This document shows, one piece after another, positions 33,273 through 35,716 of a DNA stretch of 35,716 nt. Position 1 is the stretch's first letter; each line of letters begins with the position of its first letter. A model generated the notes under the pieces. The model was not told the DNA's origin. It saw only the letters and a list, made by a program, of their open reading frames with translations, and searched no databases. Both the position numbers and the translations under genes were made by a program. This DNA comes from CAYXRK01 sp964467615 (GTDB taxonomy: Bacteria > Hydrogenedentota > Hydrogenedentia > Hydrogenedentales > GCA-2746185). The DNA is taken from the NCBI GenBank assembly GCA_964467615.1, contig CAYXRK010000024.1:1-35716 (forward strand), written 5' to 3'.

Positions 33273-34946
33273 TTATACTGCGGCCAAGGCCGATTGATTG
33301 GCGAAATGCACATCGAGCGCCTCCGTCGGGAGGGGCACGACCCGAGCGGCCTCCGGGGGAACGGGAACGCCCTGGGCGCGCAACGCGTTCACGCGGCTGA
33401 GTACGCACGCACCGTAGAGAATATTCTTTGCGACCTCAGCAACGCGACGTTCTTCGGGTTGTTCGAGGTGCGTGCCCTTCGTCCATTCGTTGAACGCGCC
33501 CATCGCGGGGCCGCACCAAACCTGGAAGTCCATCTTGCGATCCTCGACGCCACGGTTCGCCCAGTGCGAGGACTGGCCCAGGTACCAGCGGAACACGAGC
33601 GCCATTTTGTGCCTGGGATCGCGTTCGGCGCGTTCGTTCTGGCGGGGGTCGCGTTCGGCGAAGAAGGCGTGGGTCTGCCGCCAGACCTCGTCGAGCGGAA
33701 GCTTGAATACGGTCTTCTCGAGCTTCGCACGTTCGGCGGGATCGATTTCATCCAGCGAGCCATACGCGCGGTAGAGTTCGTAGAGTTTCGATGCGCGCTG
33801 CGAGAACATCGTGCCGCGTTTGAGCACCTGGACCTTCACGCCCATCTCGAACATATCGGCGGCCGGGGCCATCGCGGTGTCCGCTTGCTGCGCCTCGGCC
33901 AGCATGCGGCGCACGAGATCCGAGGTATCGGACTCGACGCAGGCCTGGTTCACACTGCCGGTGAAAACGTACGCCGCGCCCATCGCGAAGGCCGCCGCAG
34001 CGCTTGCGGGCGTGCTGATGCCGCCGCCAAGTCCAACGCGCAACGGTTCGGCATATCCGAATTCCGCCTGTAGCCGGTCGCGCAGGGCGATCATCGTGGG
34101 CAGCAGCGCGATGGCCGGACGATTGTCCGTGTGGCCGCCCGAGTCCGCCTCGGCGCTGAGGTCTTGGGCCATGGGGACCTCTCGAGAGAGGCGCGCTTGC
34201 TCGGGTGTGAGATCACCTGAGTCCACAAGTTGCTGGACCAGTTTTTCCGGCGCGGGCGAGAAGAATTGTTCGGCGACTTCGACACGAGAAATTTTTGCGA
34301 TTACCCGATTCAGCGTTTCGACGCGGCCATCCGCGGAACGATGAATGCCGTGGAGGCGGTACTTCACGATCGGGAGTGTTAGGCGCAGGTAGGCTGATGC
34401 TTCGACCAAGCGTATGCCGCGCCGAATGTACAAGTCGGCGACCTCGGCTTCGATGCTTGCTTCGTTCGGCGAATGGATAAGGTTGAACCCGTAGGGACCG
34501 TGGGGCAGCGCGCGTTGAATCGTGTCGATTGCCTGCTCGACTCGGCGCGGCGGTAATCCGGCTGCACCGAAAAAGCTGAGCATGCCGGCGCGGCCCATCG
34601 CGATGACGACATCTTCCGATGCGATTCCGTTGGCCATCGCGCCGGCGACGTATGCGTAGCGAAGTCCGCAGTCCGCGATGAACGAGGCGTCGCCTAGCGA
34701 CTCCGGCAAACAGGGCCCAGCGTAGGCCCAGGCGGGGTAGGCATCATGTGAGTTTCCGTCCAAACTCCCGCCGTGTCCAAGCGCCGTTTCGCCATCGTGG
34801 TCGAGAACGAAAAGCGGACTCCCGATGTCCGCGACCGCATCCGCCCAGGAACACGGATCGTTGGCAAGCCCGCGGCCGTTGGCCCGCCAATATCCCAAGC
34901 GTGGCCGATGTTCGTTATGCGATAAGAAGACCAATACCCGCTCCAT
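33273..34946 (-). CDS. pfaD: PfaD-like FMN-dependent enoyl reductase
   Basis: A 557-residue protein, close to the usual size of PfaD, the stand-alone enoyl reductase of PUFA and related polyketide synthases. The N-terminal LGYW entry, the nitronate-monooxygenase-like TIM barrel, the EADSGGHTDNRP motif (H272) and the flavin phosphate-binding GLGGGISTPASAAAAFAMGA are all visible; the C-terminal helical part (RWYLGQSSHWANRG, FNEW) is also typical of PfaD. It would reduce trans-2-enoyl-ACP chains bound to the PfaA-like carriers. First gene of the operon, 15 bases before pfaA. The start is not certain: ATG 34946 is preferred, while TTG 34952 has GAGGGG 8 bases upstream; the frame is open to 35021 but the extension is not family-like. 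Confidence 0.9.
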   Translation of the reverse strand: MERVLVFLSHNEHRPRLGYWRANGRGLANDPCSWADAVADIGSPLFVLDHDGETALGHGGSLDGNSHDAYPAWAYAGPCLPESLGDASFIADCGLRYAYVAGAMANGIASEDVVIAMGRAGMLSFFGAAGLPPRRVEQAIDTIQRALPHGPYGFNLIHSPNEASIEAEVADLYIRRGIRLVEASAYLRLTLPIVKYRLHGIHRSADGRVETLNRVIAKISRVEVAEQFFSPAPEKLVQQLVDSGDLTPEQARLSREVPMAQDLSAEADSGGHTDNRPAIALLPTMIALRDRLQAEFGYAEPLRVGLGGGISTPASAAAAFAMGAAYVFTGSVNQACVESDTSDLVRRMLAEAQQADTAMAPAADMFEMGVKVQVLKRGTMFSQRASKLYELYRAYGSLDEIDPAERAKLEKTVFKLPLDEVWRQTHAFFAERDPRQNERAERDPRHKMALVFRWYLGQSSHWANRGVEDRKMDFQVWCGPAMGAFNEWTKGTHLEQPEERRVAEVAKNILYGACVLSRVNALRAQGVPVPPEAARVVPLPTEALDVHFANQSALAAV

Positions 34947-35260
34947 CCACAAACACCATGCCCCTCGCCGTTCGAGTCCTAGCCAAGGAGAGTTCTCGTA
35001 GAACCGGACGAAAACGCCCAACCTTCACGCAGTTCCGCGGACAAGCAGCCATGATCGACGCGATTATTCGCCAAGAACTCACCGCGAGATCGGAATTTCC
35101 GCGGAATCTAAAACGCGGACCCGGTATTTTAGGGCCTAACCCGTGGCTTTTCAACAATTTGCGTCGGTTTCTGCCGGTATCGAGCTGCCAAAACCCGCGC
35201 CCCGCGCATTGGGTCTAAAGACTGAAATTGAGTACACTCCGGCGAAATTGGAACCAAACC
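34947..35260. other. Divergent intergenic region between pfa operon and DUF4870 gene
   Basis: About 310 bases separate the two divergent genes. It holds the pfa promoter candidate and a leader of about 170 bases with several GC-rich complementary segments (for example ccgcgg near 35098-35103 and 35036-35041). No small gene with family character was found in it. No convincing promoter for the DUF4870 gene was found. Confidence 0.5.
35126..35154 (-). promoter_or_regulatory. Sigma70-like promoter of the pfa operon
   Basis: On the minus strand TTGAAA (35154-35149), exactly 17 bases, TAAAAT (35131-35126). Expected start near 35119, giving a leader of about 170 bases before pfaD. No regulator gene is adjacent. 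Confidence 0.55.
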
Positions 35261-35662
35261 ATGTACGACCCTCTGTTCGAAATACCGGACCGCAACGCGC
35301 GCAAGTGGGCCATGTTTTGCCATCTTGGCGGCCTGGTACGAATCACATTTTTCCCGTTTGGGGCGATTCTGGTCCCTTTCATTATCTGGCTGGCCAAGCA
35401 GGATGAGCACCCGTACATCGACGAGCAGGGCCGAGAGGCCGTGAACTATCAGTTCACGATGTCGGTGATGAGTCTTGCGGCCTGGCTTGCGATCGCCGTG
35501 CTGAAATGGATTCCGATCATCGGAATTCTGCGTTTCCCGCTGTATGTCGTCCCCCCGCTGATTTGGATTGCCGCGGTGGGCGGCGCCATTTACGCCGCCA
35601 TGCGCGTCAACGATGGCGACGATTTCCACTATCCATTCTCGTTCAACATTTGCCGACGCTAA
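35261..35662 (+). CDS. DUF4870 membrane protein
   Basis: A 133-residue protein with four hydrophobic segments: CHLGGLVRITFFPFGAILVPFIIWL, FTMSVMSLAAWLAIAVL, WIPIIGILRFPLYVVPPLIW and IAAVGGAIYAAM. The pattern KQDEHPYIDEQGREAVNYQ between the first two is the hallmark of the DUF4870 (Tic20-like) family, which has no assigned function. ATG 35261 was chosen because the family starts just before a conserved soluble segment (ARKWAMFCHLGGL); TTG 35228 in the same frame adds an unconserved stretch. It is divergent from the pfa operon and has no evident role in it. Confidence 0.83.
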   Translation: MYDPLFEIPDRNARKWAMFCHLGGLVRITFFPFGAILVPFIIWLAKQDEHPYIDEQGREAVNYQFTMSVMSLAAWLAIAVLKWIPIIGILRFPLYVVPPLIWIAAVGGAIYAAMRVNDGDDFHYPFSFNICRR

Positions 35663-35716
35663 TTCTAATTCGCGTTCAAGTTGAGACTAACAATCCATGG
35701 CCAAGCAGTAAGGCTG

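Noticed and set aside
32814..34073. Plus-strand open frame of over 400 codons opposite pfaA/pfaD
   Set aside because: Lies fully opposite recognised synthase domains; composition-driven shadow.
34952..35021. Longer N-terminus for the PfaD-like protein from TTG 35021
   Set aside because: The extra residues do not resemble PfaD N-termini and no usable ribosome binding site precedes that TTG.

Overview
The window is GC-rich bacterial chromosome with dense genes. It shows no rRNA, tRNA, phage, transposase or CRISPR array. The gene style suggests a Gram-negative bacterium, perhaps Hydrogenedentota or another group near the Planctomycetes. Pointers are the Tat-exported NHL-repeat protein, the BatA-like VWA membrane protein, a huge leucine-rich-repeat protein ending in a Glu-Gly repeat, Cys, TM helix and Arg/Lys, and palindromic repeats also lying inside genes. 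This placement is inference; no marker gene in the window fixes it.

Left part (1-15155): mostly unrelated short transcription units. They are a DUF2157/GDYXXLXY membrane pair, a SAM-dependent O-methyltransferase, a frameshifted six-TM sensor-like gene, two PIN-domain toxin-antitoxin pairs, a sialidase-fold protein, a zinc-ribbon membrane protein with a small TPR-like protein, an RlmB-type rRNA methyltransferase, a redoxin, an SDR, a SnoaL-like exported protein, the LRR giant and an aldo/keto reductase. A gene-free stretch of about 930 bases (15156-16088) follows.

Middle (16089-19906, minus strand): an NHL-repeat Tat-exported protein is translationally coupled to a large VWA/GATase-like membrane protein.

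Right part (20002-34946, minus strand): the main find is a compact three-gene operon, in transcription order PfaD-like enoyl reductase, PfaA-like synthase (KS-MAT-ACPx3-KR-DH) and PfaC-like synthase (KS-CLF-AT-DH-DH). The gaps are 15 and 20 bases. This is the domain set of an iterative polyunsaturated fatty acid or secondary-lipid synthase. The AT is fused into the third protein, as in the myxobacterial and thraustochytrid types, rather than being a separate PfaB. A good sigma70-like promoter lies about 180 bases upstream. All catalytic residues I could inspect are present. The phosphopantetheinyl transferase needed to activate the ACPs is not in the window. A divergent DUF4870 membrane protein gene closes the window.
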